64,000 nt of DNA from Sequoia sempervirens (Eukaryota; Streptophyta; Pinopsida; Cupressales; Cupressaceae): assembly GCA_007258455.2 (NCBI GenBank), contig VDFB02000002.1, positions 1,097,283-1,161,282 of the forward strand. Direction: 5' to 3'. The position numbers and the translations under genes are program-made. The notes beneath the pieces are model-generated. The model was given only the letters and a program-made list of their open reading frames with translations. It ran no database searches and was not told the origin of the DNA. Shown in pieces: positions 1-12,608 of the stretch (positions are counted from its first letter, which is position 1; each line of letters opens with the position of its first letter).

Positions 1-457
1 TGAAAGATACTTTTTCTCTTGACTTTTGATTTTTGCTTTGTAAAAATGACTAGGAGATGTAAAAAAATGACTTAAAATGTGTATTTATAGGAATTAAAAC
101 CTAATTTTCCTAATACTTAGATCTAAGAGGCTGACATCCACTGAAAAATTAAATTGAATTGGTGAAATTTTGGCTCAAAAGTGGAAAATACCCCAAAAGG
201 GACTAAGTTGCCACCTTGGGAAACTTAGTCCCGCCAGGGATTCTTTTGGTGGGTTTCACAAAATTTGAGTGGTTTGAATGTTTTTTGTTGGGATTTAAGT
301 GATTTTTGAGTGAATCAGGCCTCAAAGTCAAAAATCGTGAGCATTAGAGGCCTATAAATGTAGTTTTGAAGGGGTGATTAATGTGAGTGTCTAAAGTAGG
401 TCCAAGTTTATGCAAAATTATCTCTTTCTTCAAGATTCTACAATTTTTGGTGACACA
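1..457 (-). repeat. H1 3' LTR, partial (inner end only)
   Basis: This stretch is a direct repeat of 24313-24774 with scattered differences. It ends on the plus strand with GGTGACACA, giving a TG start on the minus strand. The sequence just inside (458-475, minus) is purine-rich and could be the polypurine tract. It holds a 10-bp inverted repeat, GGGACTAAGT at 199-208 and ACTTAGTCCC at 223-232. The rest of the LTR lies left of position 1. Confidence 0.8.
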
Positions 458-986
458 TTAAGCTCCCACTTTAGTGCCCATATGACTCTACATGCATATG
501 CAAGCTATAGTACTCTAACTAGTGCACGTTACTTCATAAAAGGATATTCAATCAAAATGTGGGAGAATGAAGACCCCAATGTAGTTATCTACAAAACCAC
601 AACATTAGGAACCACATCCCACAAAAAAAATTGTTAGTTATCCAAAAATCCTTTTTCGTAACTTCTAAAAATTAAATTCAAGGGTAGATGTATGCCCTTC
701 CTTGATTCTACTTGCTTTATGTAGGTGGAATCAAAGTAGCAATCTAGCCACATCAAACAAGAAAGATCATATCGTATCAAAAAACATAAAAAATGGAGCT
801 CCCTAGCTCCCGTTATGTTATGTTAAAGAAAAAGTACTTTATGAATTGTAAAATAGAAGAAACCCTAACTTAATGTATAGGAAAAAGGAATGAAAATAAG
901 TAAAAAGATTTAAAGGAAAGTATTTTTTCACTTTATCATTTCATTTTACCTTCTTGTTACTTGAAAGTGATTAGTGAGATGGGAAA
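458..986. other. H1 interior between 3' LTR and antisense gene, no gene seen
   Basis: AT-rich non-coding sequence. A 75-codon open frame at 410-637 crosses the LTR boundary and resembles nothing I know. If the antisense gene at 987-3450 had its own promoter it would lie here, but I see no clear promoter elements. Confidence 0.5.
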
Positions 987-3450
987 ATGCTGAGCAAACG
1001 GGGATACACACTAGCACGTTTGGATGTTCTTCGAGACTAGGTGACCCGCGACGAGCATCAACATGAGGTGAGTTGATTCTACAACCTTCATTTTGTGATT
1101 TTATAATGATTTAATGAATTTTGATGCATATCTAGGTTAATTTAGGATCTTGGAAAAAAGTTCACAAAGTGTCCCCTTTTTTCACAAAGTGTTCCATTTC
1201 TTTGCAAAGTGTCCCTTTTTTTCACAAAGTGTCTCATTTCTTCGCAAAGTGTCCCATTTCATTGCGAAGTGTCCCAAAAGGGTTCTAAAGTTTCTAGGGT
1301 CTTAAAAAAACCACACTAGATAAACTTTAGCACATTTGCATGATGAATAATGTAAAAATTAAAGATTTTAGATGAGTTTATAGTTGAGCTTCTAGGACGG
1401 CAGTGATTAGGAGGGAGAAAATTGAGCTTCTTGAGAGATCTGGATCCAACACTATCAGCAGAGGAGATGGAGCATCTTCAGACTGTGGGAATCTATTGGG
1501 AATATCTTATGCCTCTTATGAGATACGATAGTGCCATGTTGATGGCTCTCTACAAGTGATGGAATGTAGACACATGCACTTTTGATTTTCCTATAGGAGA
1601 GATGACAATCACATTGGATAATGTATATTGGATTCTCTGCATGCCAATTCAAGGAGAGTGAGTACATTTCCACAAAGACCACACCTTCCATGAGTAGAGG
1701 GTTGATTTACAGTACTATTTAGATGGTCCAGTTCATGATGCATGGGTTAGAGGATGGATTGATTTTTCTATGCTTTCATATTCATGGGAACTAGTGGTTT
1801 GATGGATTATGATGCATACCTAATCACTAGTTCTTGTCCTTGATGGCCAGGGTGGGAACCTCTAGGGAGGACTAGTCCACTTGATTCAAGGGATGGCTAA
1901 GCAGCACTTAGTATATGTCTGGGATTGATGTATCTTGGCACACCTATATTATGATCTAGGGAAATTTATATTCTAAGAGGTGGACAGTATGGTGCACTAC
2001 ACACTTCTACATGTGTGGTGCCTTGAGCACATTGAATGTTCCAAACCAGTCAGCTATCCATGTGCAAAAATAGTATGGTATCCTTGGGCTTTCAGCTATC
2101 CTCTACGGTGACTATGGAAGTATGGAAATTTTCACTTTTGGAGGGTACGATTCGACCAACTGGATGGACGAGGCCCTTTAGAGACCTTATCAGCTGATAT
2201 TGTAGTTGTTGGATCATACTATATAGTTGAGGAGGATGCAGATGGATAAATTTTTGGTTTGATTTCATGACCATGTAGTATGATCATTCTACTATGTCTG
2301 GTCATGTGACAGTTTGGATAGGTGCAAACACCACTCCAAACATGATCCTCTTTTAGGAGATTAGCACATAGTTCATGTAGACTGAGTGATACAGTGTGAC
2401 TCACTCTTGAGCATGTAGCTGAGAGTGACTCTAATGATTTTGATCATGACTAGCCATTAGTCTCTAATGCAGATGAAGTTAGTGCCACATGAGAGCACTT
2501 GGAGTGGTGGAGAGTGACTCGACCAACACCTATATTCTTGATGGATGAGCTAGTGGGAGATGAAGAGCCACTACCAGATGAGGGAGATGATCAATAGGGT
2601 AGAACCAAGGAGGCACACTATAGGGCTGCCAACATATTCAGTGATGCGATTGATGAGGAGTATGATGAGGAGGCAGATCCAAATTATGATGGCTAGGAGG
2701 GAAAGGAGGTGGATGAGGAGGATTACAAGGAGGATGATGAGGAGGATGAAGAGGAGTAGTACGAGGATGAGGAGCCACCCCTGAGTGAGAGTGATGAGGT
2801 AGGATCTGAGACTGACATTAGCGGGGAGATTCCTCTCCCATCCATAGGATGAGGTCACGAGCAACAACTATAGTAGGCACCAATACTCATAGCCAAGGGG
2901 AGGCTAGCATGCCCCTTATACTGGATGATATTGATATTGCTCAGCCAACTAGAGATATAGGTGATGATATTTTATTTTATGCATGTGTTTTAGTGCTTAT
3001 GCTCTTTATATATATTATGATGATGTTTACTAATTATGCAATGTTTCTACCTTGCAAGGGCAATGAGAGACTAGTAGGAGTTCTCCTGTTAGGCTACTAC
3101 AAAGATAGTACCCACATCCAATGATGAGGAGGAGATGGATCCTAATTATGTGCCCCTACCTATTGTGGAGGAGGAGCCAGAGTCAGTCAGACCTTTCGTG
3201 AGGCTACGTGCAGTGTATGAGAGCATGAGGAGATGACTCCATTGAGCCAAGACCATCGAATAGTCATCCCAAACTCCAATAGAGATGGAGAGATTACATT
3301 TAGAGATAACATAGCTATGGGAGGAGAGGGATGTGGCCCTTGGGTGAGCACATGGTTTATAGTTTGCACTCAGATTTGGTGGATCATTATCACAATCACA
3401 AATGACTGTCTCATGACGTCCAAGTATCAGATCATGAGCACCAAATCCTG
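987..3450 (+). pseudogene. Antisense plant mobile domain (PMD) pseudogene carried by H1
   Basis: The plus-strand frame from about 1440 reads like the plant mobile domain (the MAIN/MAIL1, 'aminotransferase-like' family): WNVDTCTFDFPIGEMTITLD at about 1561-1620, then a segment at 1860-2040 that fits the family's later part. Many in-frame stops interrupt it. A very acidic Asp/Glu tail follows (about 2440-2800), then a low-complexity C-terminal part to about 3450. A possible first exon begins at ATG 987 (MLSKRGYTLARLDVL) and ends at an AG/GTGAGT donor at 1067/1068, with a possible acceptor near 1390; this intron is inference. The gene runs opposite to H1 pol, between integrase and the 3' LTR. PMD genes are known passengers of plant transposons. 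Domain call fairly sure; gene model weak. Confidence 0.7.
1161..1280 (+). repeat. 20-bp minisatellite, six units
   Basis: Six consecutive 20-base units begin at 1161, 1181, 1201, 1221, 1241 and 1261. They share the core CAAAGTGTCCC (CGAAGTGTCCC in the last), followed by a T-rich tail. The phase stays exactly 20 with no indels. It lies in the putative first intron of the antisense PMD pseudogene. Confidence 0.95.
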
Positions 3451-3916
3451 AGGGGTCTAGTTCTCATAGACCTTGGTGATGTTGTATATTATGATGATAT
3501 GTATATAAAACTTGGGATATATATATATATATATGAGAAGTTTATGTTTTATGATATATCTTAATGTGTTTGAATGTTAAATGGAAATGTGATTAAATAA
3601 ATAACCTTTGCAAGATTACTTTAATTAATATCTGGATGATGTAATAAAATTTATATGATCTAATTCAAACATATTATAGTTTAATTTTAGATACAACATG
3701 ATGATTGATTATGTTATGCTAAATGAAATGTAACTTATCATAACACACAAGATGAATTTGAATAGTATGAAACCTAAATTTATTATAAATAATCACCTTA
3801 GTGTTCAAGACATACACACCAAGGGTTTGTCAAGAATGAAGCAACGTGAAAGTGTATATGACAAGACCCCATAACTTTAACAACACTGCTTTATAATTCA
3901 TGCTATTCAAAAGGGA
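3451..3916. other. Non-coding spacer with short AT microsatellite
   Basis: No coding signal on either strand. It is very AT-rich, with a short (TA)n run at about 3518-3534. It separates the converging antisense PMD pseudogene and the 3' end of H1 pol, so transcripts of both would end here. Confidence 0.6.
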
Positions 3917-5329
3917 TTAAACATAATACCATCACAAATGTGCAACATTGATAGGTTCTTTAATGGGTGTTCCATCAAGTTCCATTAAGGCATACGTACC
4001 AAACCCATAGCTTTGTTCAAAAACATACGGTCCTAACTAGTTAGGACTAAATTTTCCTCGTTCATTATGGTCAGCATTGACATTATGTTGATTTGCAGAT
4101 AGAACTAAGTCACCCTTGTTAAATGTGTGAGGGATGACATTGATATTGTAATAATTTTGTTTCCTTTTGCAATAAGCTTGAAGATGGTCAAGAGAATTAA
4201 TCCATTGTTCATCGAGCATTTCACATTGATGTAATCGTTATGTCTTATAAGTGTTATTGTCAACCAAACCTTGAAGAGCAATTCACAACGTTGGGATTTC
4301 TAACTCCAAGGGCATGATTTCCTTAACACCATAGACTAGGTTATAAGGTGTTGATCTAGTAGAGGAGTAAACACTTGTGCGATAAGCCCAAAGTGCATAA
4401 TGCAGCTATGTGTGCCAGTCCTTGTGATTAGTATTAATAGTTTTCTTCAAAAAAAATTCATGGAATTTGTTAGTTGATTCAACTTGACCATTAGAGTGCG
4501 GGTGGTAAGGTGTCAAAAATGGTGTTGAATATGGAAAGTCTCCAAGAAATTCTTTACATCATTATTCTTAAATGGTGTGCCATTATCAGAGACTAATGCA
4601 GAAGGGAGATCAAAACAAGTAATTATATGCTCAAGAATAAATCAACATATTACCTCAACGATCATAGATCAAAGAGGAATAGACTCTACCCATTTCATGA
4701 AATAATCAGTAGTAGTGATGATAAACATATGTCTAGCGGAAGATGGTGGGGAGATTTTTCCAGTGATATCCATTCCCCATACAGAGAATGACCAAATAGG
4801 GATTTGGGTACGGAGCTTAGAAGTAGGAGCATGAAATAAATTAGTATGTTCTAGACATTTATGACATCACCTAGCATACGCATAATAGTCTTTTTCCATA
4901 TTTGTCTAGTAGTAGCCTATACGAAGGAGTTTTTGTGTGAGGGTATTTGCACCAAAATGATCACCACAACTGCATGCATGAGCCTATTCGAATGCCATAT
5001 GAAATTTAGAATCCTTAAGGAATCTAAGTAAAAAAAATTCAAAGGATCATCTATATAACACATCAGCAACAATTACTTACTTGGTGGCTAATTGTTTTAA
5101 ATGAGTGCGGGTGTTACTTGTTATAGGTTTAGGAAGGGTACCATCTTTAATGTAATTATAGATAGCTTCATACCATTCACTCGAATTTTCCTTGGTTGCC
5201 ACTAATGCGTCGATAGTGAGATCAATGATGGAAGGTTTCATTATGGGATGAACAGTGAATATAATACCTTGTGAAGGATATGAATGGGATATAAGAGAAG
5301 CGACACTTGCTATTGCATCAGTATGTCAA
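3917..5329 (-). pseudogene. H1 integrase (end of pol), broken by stops
   Basis: In order on the minus strand: an HHCC zinc-binding segment (near 4860-5000; HACSCGDHFGA, later CHKC), the catalytic core (about 4450-4800; GMDITG, SDNGTPF and GQVESTNK, so all three DDE acidic residues remain), and a C-terminal part (4037-4219; LDEQWINSLDHLQAY, GDLVLSA) continuing past a stop to about 3917. This enzyme would insert the cDNA into the host chromosome. The C-terminal wording is typical of Tat-lineage gypsy elements. Several stops and small frame breaks make it non-functional, although the catalytic triad survives. Confidence 0.85.
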
Positions 5330-5652
5330 TTATCTTTTCATGAGATGTTATCAATGATGGAGTTAAATTTCATTAACAAGGACAATCTGAGATCTTTATA
5401 TTTGGATAATTTATCATGCTTACCTTGATAGAATCCATTTATTTGTTTTATTACTAATTGTGAATCACCGAAGATCCTAGTTTCTTTAATGCCCATAATT
5501 AAAGTAGCATGTATTCCAACTATTAAGGCCTCATATTCAAAAGTGTTATTTGTACATAGGAAATTCAATCAATATGACAAGGGAATAAGTTTTCCTTTAG
5601 GTGGAATTAATATTTCTCCAGCACTGGAACTTGTTCTACACTTAGATCCATT
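5330..5652 (-). pseudogene. H1 second RNase H domain, C-terminal portion (split by E2)
   Basis: The frame reads FLCTNNTFEYEALIVG and then GDSQLVIKQINGFY, the E and D motif blocks of the RNase H that Tat elements carry in addition to the RT-linked one. It is cut at 5652 by E2. The N-terminal strand (WKLYFDG) is found 13 kb away at 18677 onward, and joining the two restores the expected FDG-to-CTNN order. One stop falls just before the CTNN block. It lies between the RT-linked RNase H and integrase. Confidence 0.85.
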
Positions 5653-8600
5653 TGTTATCTACTAGAGTTGCACCCTAGCTAAGTTGTAAAACTTAGTACT
5701 CTAGAGAAACCTAGAATCACTCCTAGGCTATGGGTCACCTAGAATTTGGAGTGAATCTCTAGATAAGGTTGGCTCCTTGCTAGTTATCACCTAAAAACTA
5801 CTGAATTTGTAGGGGAAAAGGGAACATAAGGCATAAACTAAAAGCTTGAAAAGGAAAATGAAAAGGTGATACACCAAACTAAACTAGACTATGAAACTTA
5901 GACTTTAAACACTTGCTTGCAATGACAAAAAAATGTGATAAACCTATTATTGTATATTCCTACACCATTATTTCACATAAAGGTCTTAAAGCTCAAAATT
6001 TGAAGGAAAAATTATATCCACTGCTAAAAACTATTTTGCATTTTAATGACACAATCTTCAACCTACAACAAAACACATTTGCATAAAGGCATCAAAGACA
6101 TGAAACAAAGTTAGGAGGAAATGAACACCATCTCACAGACAACTTGATCTCGCTATTACACAAAATATTTCATGTGGGGATACACAATAATGTAATAAAC
6201 AAGAAGGAAAATATTTCATATCAATGGCATCCAAGGCTTTCACTATATTTCATACCCAAAATGAGTTACAAAGCATGTTATAATCTCCAAAGGACTATAA
6301 GTAGTCACTAAGGAGAAAAACACAAGAAATAAATCCTTAAAAATGAGTCACACAAGTGACTATAAACATGAAATCCCTCTCAAAATCCACCAAAAGAGGA
6401 ACTCAAAACTGATTGGGGTTAGATGCCCCCAAAAAGCCTAAAATATAGCAACTGCAACTTCTCAAAATGAGCTCCAAAAACTTGAAATAGTCAACTTTGA
6501 TTATGTCTAAGATGATGACACAAGAAACTTCCCCCTAAAAGCTCTCATTTTCTCCCAAAAAGAAAATAAACTCCCCTATATTCCCTCATGTTTCCAAACT
6601 GAAAACAACATTTCCAATATGCAACACATACATTTGAAAAAACTTGCATTACTTCCTTATATGCCTGCAAAAGCATAAAATCTCAACAACTAACTCCCTT
6701 GACCATAATTTGAAGACTCAATATAATTTTTTTTGCATTCAATGTAACATTTGAACTTAAGTGATTTATAAAATATTACTAAAGTTATTTTCGTTTTACA
6801 TTCTTTTTAAAAGAATGCAAAATTTTAAAAAGGGCCAAGACTCGACCATATGAGAGTCAATGTAACATGAAGCATAAGTCGAAATACTTAGCATTTACAA
6901 AGCATAAGGGAAGACTGAGTTTATAAAAATTACTAAGGCATTGAAAATTACCAAGGTACAAAAAGGCCATGGCATATTATTTTGCTCAAATAAAATGCAA
7001 AGGTAGAAATGTCTTCTCTCCTATTAACGTACATTAGGGTTCAAAACCCTAATAAAAAAACTAACACAAAAGAAATAAAAAGAATCTCATTTTATTTTCC
7101 AGCTTCTAGAGACCTCCCCCCAACTGTGCTGACCTAGGTTTTCAATAGAGTTTTCTGTATATGGCTTCCATGGGTGAATTTCTAGAGCTTTAGAGGGGTC
7201 TTCAATAGATTTTAACAAAGGTAAGATTCTAAGAAGAACTTTAATCTTTTCATTTTATTTTTGAAGAAGATGAACATTCAAAATCAAGCATATTTTTGCA
7301 GAAATGAGAGTATGTTTCATAGAATAATGAATGTATTGCTTTTCTCTGTCATTTTCCATGCATATTCTAGAGACTATCTATACTTTTTCTAAAGATTTCA
7401 CACAGTTTGTAAATAGAATCGGCAATTTTGGCCATGACCATACATTTCTTGTTGGTTTTAAAAATCATGGCATTCCCTCATGATGCCCAATAGTAATGAC
7501 CAGCAGTGTTGATTGAAACAAGAGCTATCAAATTCAACTATTCCACAAGAACATGTTGCCATGTGAAGAAAGAAATGATTTGCTAAATGATTCAATGTTA
7601 TTGCACATTCGGTATGAGTCAAAAAATCTGCACATTTTTACATTCTTTCATGAACACTACCCTTGAAGAGGGCTTCTATAAAACTCATAATGTCATGGCT
7701 CTGCCCATGTTCAATATTTCCTGTAGAAGAAACTTACAAACTCACTCTTTGTTAAATTGTACATACTTAATGAAATGCACACTTCTCTATTTCTTTGTTT
7801 CTTGACTTTACGTGATTTCCTTTGATCCCTCAACTCATCCTCCACTTTGACAGTGCCCGTATTTTATTTTCATTGTTATGCAAACATCTTTGGGAATGCA
7901 AATATATGTTGCCTCATTCATCAATATGGCAACTATTTTCATGAAGGACTGTAAATACACACTTTAGTCTTGAATACCCTAACATTACAAAAGTATGAAA
8001 ATCTATGTAGTCCACCGGTTTAGTTTCATTGTTCTCTAACATTTCCCTATCCACGAAAACCTAAATGGCTGTCCCACCTTCAATTCTTTTTGAGATGAGA
8101 TCAACATCCTAAATTCAGCCAAATTGCAAAGAGCATTCATGCAAATTAATTTATTTTCTTGTTGAAGTAATGACTATATTATCATGGTCACCACATTCAT
8201 AATAATCTTCCTTCACATGACTATCATTAAAAGCATTTCATGCCATTCTAATTGTCATTTCCCTCCAAACATGTATTGTTGCAGGATATCCACTCCTTGG
8301 TGTTTGTTGTGAGATCTCTAATTACCTTTGGATCATCATTAGTGACTATCACATTTGTTGAAGAGGTCACTGGAATTTGTTTCCAACTAAGATCTGTATG
8401 GCTAATTTTTCTTTAGCTCATTACATAAGGATCAAATAGTTAAAAGAGCACCATATTTTGTTTATATGATTTGTAGTTTGGAACTTCCCTTAAAAAAACT
8501 CAAGAAGTTTCAAGGTGACTGTACCTCTCATATCTCTAACATGATTGACTGTAAACTATTGTATCCTTGCACTTATAGGCACTTATAGGTCACAATTCTC

Positions 8601-9870
8601 TCATGTGATTAAATAGAAGCTATAAAATGATAGGCTTCATGTGATTCATGTTAACTACTGATCGCTATTCTTAATGTATAATTTTTGCATCTTGTGTAAC
8701 TGAAAGTGTTTTATTTTCATCAATTGTAAGTTTGAAAGCTATGCTTCACTGAAAAATTCATATTATTGTAGATTATTATCATTAATCAATCTTTTTTCAC
8801 AATGGATGTTGTCATTTGATAACTTCTTGTTAATGATTGTCCTTATTACCATTGTCTATGTCACTATACTTGATAAGAACCATTATACAGTTTTATGACA
8901 CTGTACGATTATCCTATCAAAACACAAAATGAAAGCATGTTGGGCTCAACCCTTGTGGGGGCCACATTTAATCCCACATGCCATAATCAAATGAATTGAA
9001 ACAACAATATTTTTCCTATACCTACATAGGAAAATAACATGTTAGAAAAATATGTGCATATGATTGATGTGTTTGATAACGCTCCTTTTTTTCTCGGATA
9101 TCAGTAATAAGCTATTTCTTTCAATGCACATGGATGATCAGTTTATATGTTGATAGATTTATGTGCATATAGTTACTATAGAGATTTCATTGCTCTAACA
9201 AAATTATTTCTCACAGATGCAAGTAACTAGGAGCAGCAAGGAGCAAAAGTTGGAGGCATAGCAAGTGCAAGACTAAAGGTGATACAAGGCAACTCAACCA
9301 GAACTAGTCGATTAGGCAATGACTAGTCTTCTTTCCCTATTTCTTTCAATGCACATGGCTGATTAGTTTATATATTGATAGATTTATGTACATATAGTTA
9401 CTATAGAGATTTCATTGCTCTAACAAAATTATTTCTCACAGATGCAAGTAACTAGGAGCAGCAAGGAGCAAAAGTTGGAGGCATAGCAAGTGCAAGACTA
9501 AAAGTGATATGAGGCAACTCAACCAGAACTAGTCGATTAGGCAATGACTAGTCTTCTTTCCCTATATGTGCATGATTTTACTTTGATATCTGTAAATGTA
9601 TATTATTTTCATTCATGTACATTAAAAGAGCTAGTCTCATGGCTTGCATGAGACAATTTACATTTACATTATCAATAAATACTATGTTTTCTAAAAAGAT
9701 TTGTGCATTTTTTTCCTATGTTATATGAAATTGCATACTGTAATATGGTAGAATAGTCTTCTAATTTCTCTATGCCCTTGAAATGTAGTATAGTAGAAAA
9801 ATGTACCCATCTTTTCATTTGTAATTACTTAAGCTCAACCTACTTGAGCTAGTAGCAAAAATGGGTAACA
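5653..9870 (-). repeat. E2 3' LTR (4.2 kb)
   Basis: Homologous over its whole length to 12609-18676 apart from indels. It carries a 225-bp tandem duplication (9115-9564) that the partner lacks. The short open frame at 7587-7805 has a counterpart at 16663-16899, but that follows from the repeat and is not evidence of a gene. I see no other coding signal. Confidence 0.85.
9115..9564. repeat. 225-bp tandem duplication inside E2 3' LTR
   Basis: Units 9115-9339 and 9340-9564 are nearly identical. The other LTR has one copy (about 18145-18373). The junction shares CTATTT, which could have served as microhomology. The duplication therefore arose after E2 inserted. Confidence 0.9.
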
Positions 9871-10262
9871 TTTTTGGTGATATCTACTATATGTTTGTTT
9901 GCTAAACATTAAGACCAGTTTCCTAGGCTATCCATTGGGCATAGAGTCACTGAGAATCTTGACACAAATTGAAAATAGTCCTCAAAACAATACTTTGACT
10001 CAGTAGATTTTTGCAAAAGACCTCAAAAACTTATTGAAAACAAAAGTACAAAAAGGAAACTACCTAACTATGCTGAAAAACACTTAGGGAAACTGAAAAA
10101 TAAAACAACCCTATTCTAACCTACCCTAACCATCAAAGAAGCTAGTCAAACAAACCCATTAACTAGTTTGGTGAAATAAATTCCCCTTCTCATGAATTTG
10201 AGATATTTCACATGTTTGTGAGCAGCCCAAACAAAATGAAAAAAAAACAATTGCTCACTCAA

Positions 10263-12500
10263 CTACTGCAATATTTCTTGGAAAAAGAAAACATATTGAC
10301 TTACCTCTTCATATTGATTGTGCATACTATTGTTTTGAAATGAAAAGGTAAGCTTGGTATGTTGTTCTTTTTCTACACTGTCATGCTTGGGTGCAAGCAT
10401 GACTAATGATGCTTCAATGACCTCCATACTGGCTAGATGCCTAATTAGGAATCCTCTAGAAAGATTGAGTTCAAAACTCTCCATGTTGGTTTCTTGACAT
10501 TCCAAATCATGTGGTTGTTTTTGTTCGAAAGGTGTCGGTTCAAATGGGAAAAAAGAGGCTTCCTCATGTATCAAAACAAACTTTAGATAATCCCAAAATG
10601 AAACTGCTTCATGAGACAAAGCTTCGTGAACGAGCAAATCTTTACATTGCTTAACATATGGAGGTTTTTCTAGGTCTTGTGCTATCATACACATATCCTC
10701 TCATTGATTTGAGTCCTCAACCTTGTCAACAAAACAAGGTAGCCCATCAAACCAAAACATGCTAGCCTCTTTTGCACCAAGTTCATCATGTTCATTTGTT
10801 TCTTATTGGTGGTTGGGACAAAATGATTCATTCTTTTGAGTTGTATCTTTGATCTCATCTTGCTAATTGGAAACACTTGAATGTAGGTCATTCAACTTTG
10901 AGCAAAACTAGTCTATGATATTTGCGCATAAATCTTCATCAAATCTCTAGTTGGTTTCTGAAATTTCTTTATGATTGTTTTCTTGATAAATCAATTAAGA
11001 ATGTTCTCACTTATCTACTCATGAACCAACACTCCATGAAAATGGATCTCATTATTTTTCTACTCCAAGACTTTCTCAAGCTTATGAACTAGCTACTCAT
11101 GTTTATCAAGACTATCAAAGTCATTTACTTCTCTTATATTCCTTGATTCATCATTGTTAACCAAATTGACAACAAATACTTCAAGCTCATCCCAAAACAG
11201 GTCTTCCTCATTATATTTGTGAACCCTTGATGAAAGAAGACTATTTTTATCTCATTGCAACTCAACCAAATCTCTAGGCTCTTCAAAAGGTTCACTTTTT
11301 CACTCATCCACTTGATTCAAAACCCAATTCTTGATTTGTTGAGCTTCAATCAACAACTCCTCACACCATTCAATATCTTTCTATTTTGAAACTGTTGTTG
11401 TTGTGATCAGACTCACATATTCATTAGGCAAAATAAAAGAAGGTAACTTACCCATCCAAACTGTAGAATGTTCTTGTTGTTCAACCTATTTAACTATTTC
11501 AACCTACCATCCTAGCTGAACCATTAAAACATTTTCATCATCTTTATTCGAGGACTCATTTGGAAAAGTGTTTTCTTATTCAATCCTTTTCTATTCTAAT
11601 ATGTAATTATCTAAAGCTAAATTCAATGGATTGATATTTCTTATCTTCTCCAAGATGAGTGAGCCATATTGATTAATGGGTTGCTCTTCATCAGCCTTTT
11701 GGATGTTAGAGCATGGTTTCACTTGAATTCTTGGTGTAGGAATCTCATAGGGTAGAGCATATAGACCTTTCCAGCTTGGAATCTTAAAGAAAAAAGGCTT
11801 ATTGGTAGGCTCAGCTTGACTTATAGGAAGAGGGAAAGGTTTTGGAACCTAGGCTCTTGAAATGAAGGGAATCTCTTAAAGCTTCGAATGTCAAGATTGG
11901 AAGATGTAGGAAACTCACCTTGACTAAAACTTGGGATTTTAACTTTGGGAACCCCCCATTTGGAAAATTTTAACCTCATTTATGTATCCTTTGTAGCTAG
12001 TTGTTGAGCAAGATTCTCCTCAAATTTCCTTCTTTTCCATTCCATTTCCTATTCTCTTTCAACATCCTTCACTTGCTCATGAAAATCTAACAGTGTATCT
12101 TTTGTGCTCTTGTCATCAAGCTTTTGAAACTAATTTTGAGAATAAAAATGGTTTTCTTGGGCATGGTTATGAGCATATGTAGGGTGCCATGAAACATGGG
12201 AATGGGTGCATGGGTGGCAAGCATTTGGAGAATATTGATAGTCTCCTATAGCAAAAGGTGCTTAGACTAAAAAAAATTGCATGCTCATTTTGATATGACT
12301 GATAAAAGGGTATATGAGAAACATCTTCATGAAATGAAGGGTGATAGAATATGTCTCCATGAAACATGGAAATATTGAAGCATTTATGGAAACTAGAAAT
12401 TCATTGATAAAAGAGAAGTTATGTTAAAACTTTGAAACATACCAGCAACTAAACTGTTGAAACCATTAGTCATCCTTCCAGATTCACCAAATTTGTTGAA
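10263..12500 (-). pseudogene. E2 internal decayed reading frame(s), unrecognised
   Basis: On the minus strand an interrupted protein-like frame begins near 12500. At about 11990-12140 it has a charged coiled-coil-like stretch (KDVERE, WKRRKFEENLAQQ). The last open piece, 10263-10694 (143 codons), starts MCMIAQDLEKPPYV and is rich in E, F and H. No gag capsid, zinc knuckle, protease or RT motif is visible. By position it could be what remains of a gag-like ORF. The family is not recognised and many stops interrupt it. Confidence 0.4.
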
Positions 12501-12587
12501 AATTTTCCTCCAAAGGAAAAATCTATGGTTGTACACACTAAATAGCAGCAATGTGTATTAGAGAAGAGACTGAAAATTAGTTCTTAG

Positions 12588-12608
12588 TCCCACCGGGTGT
12601 GCCGAAAC
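12588..12608 (-). other. E2 primer-binding-site-like sequence
   Basis: Directly next to the end of the 5' LTR; read on the minus strand it contains GGCACACCCGGTGGGAC. A primer site is expected here, and similar sequences follow 5' LTRs of many plant gypsy elements. The tRNA was not identified. Confidence 0.55.

Noticed and set aside
2560..2784. Arg/Met-rich plus-strand frame and a Leu/Ile-rich minus frame at 2571-2867
   Set aside because: These are out-of-phase readings of the GAT/GAG-rich acidic tail of the PMD pseudogene.
7587..7805. Small open frame repeated at 16663-16899
   Set aside because: It lies in the E2 LTR pair; similarity follows from LTR duplication, and there is no motif.
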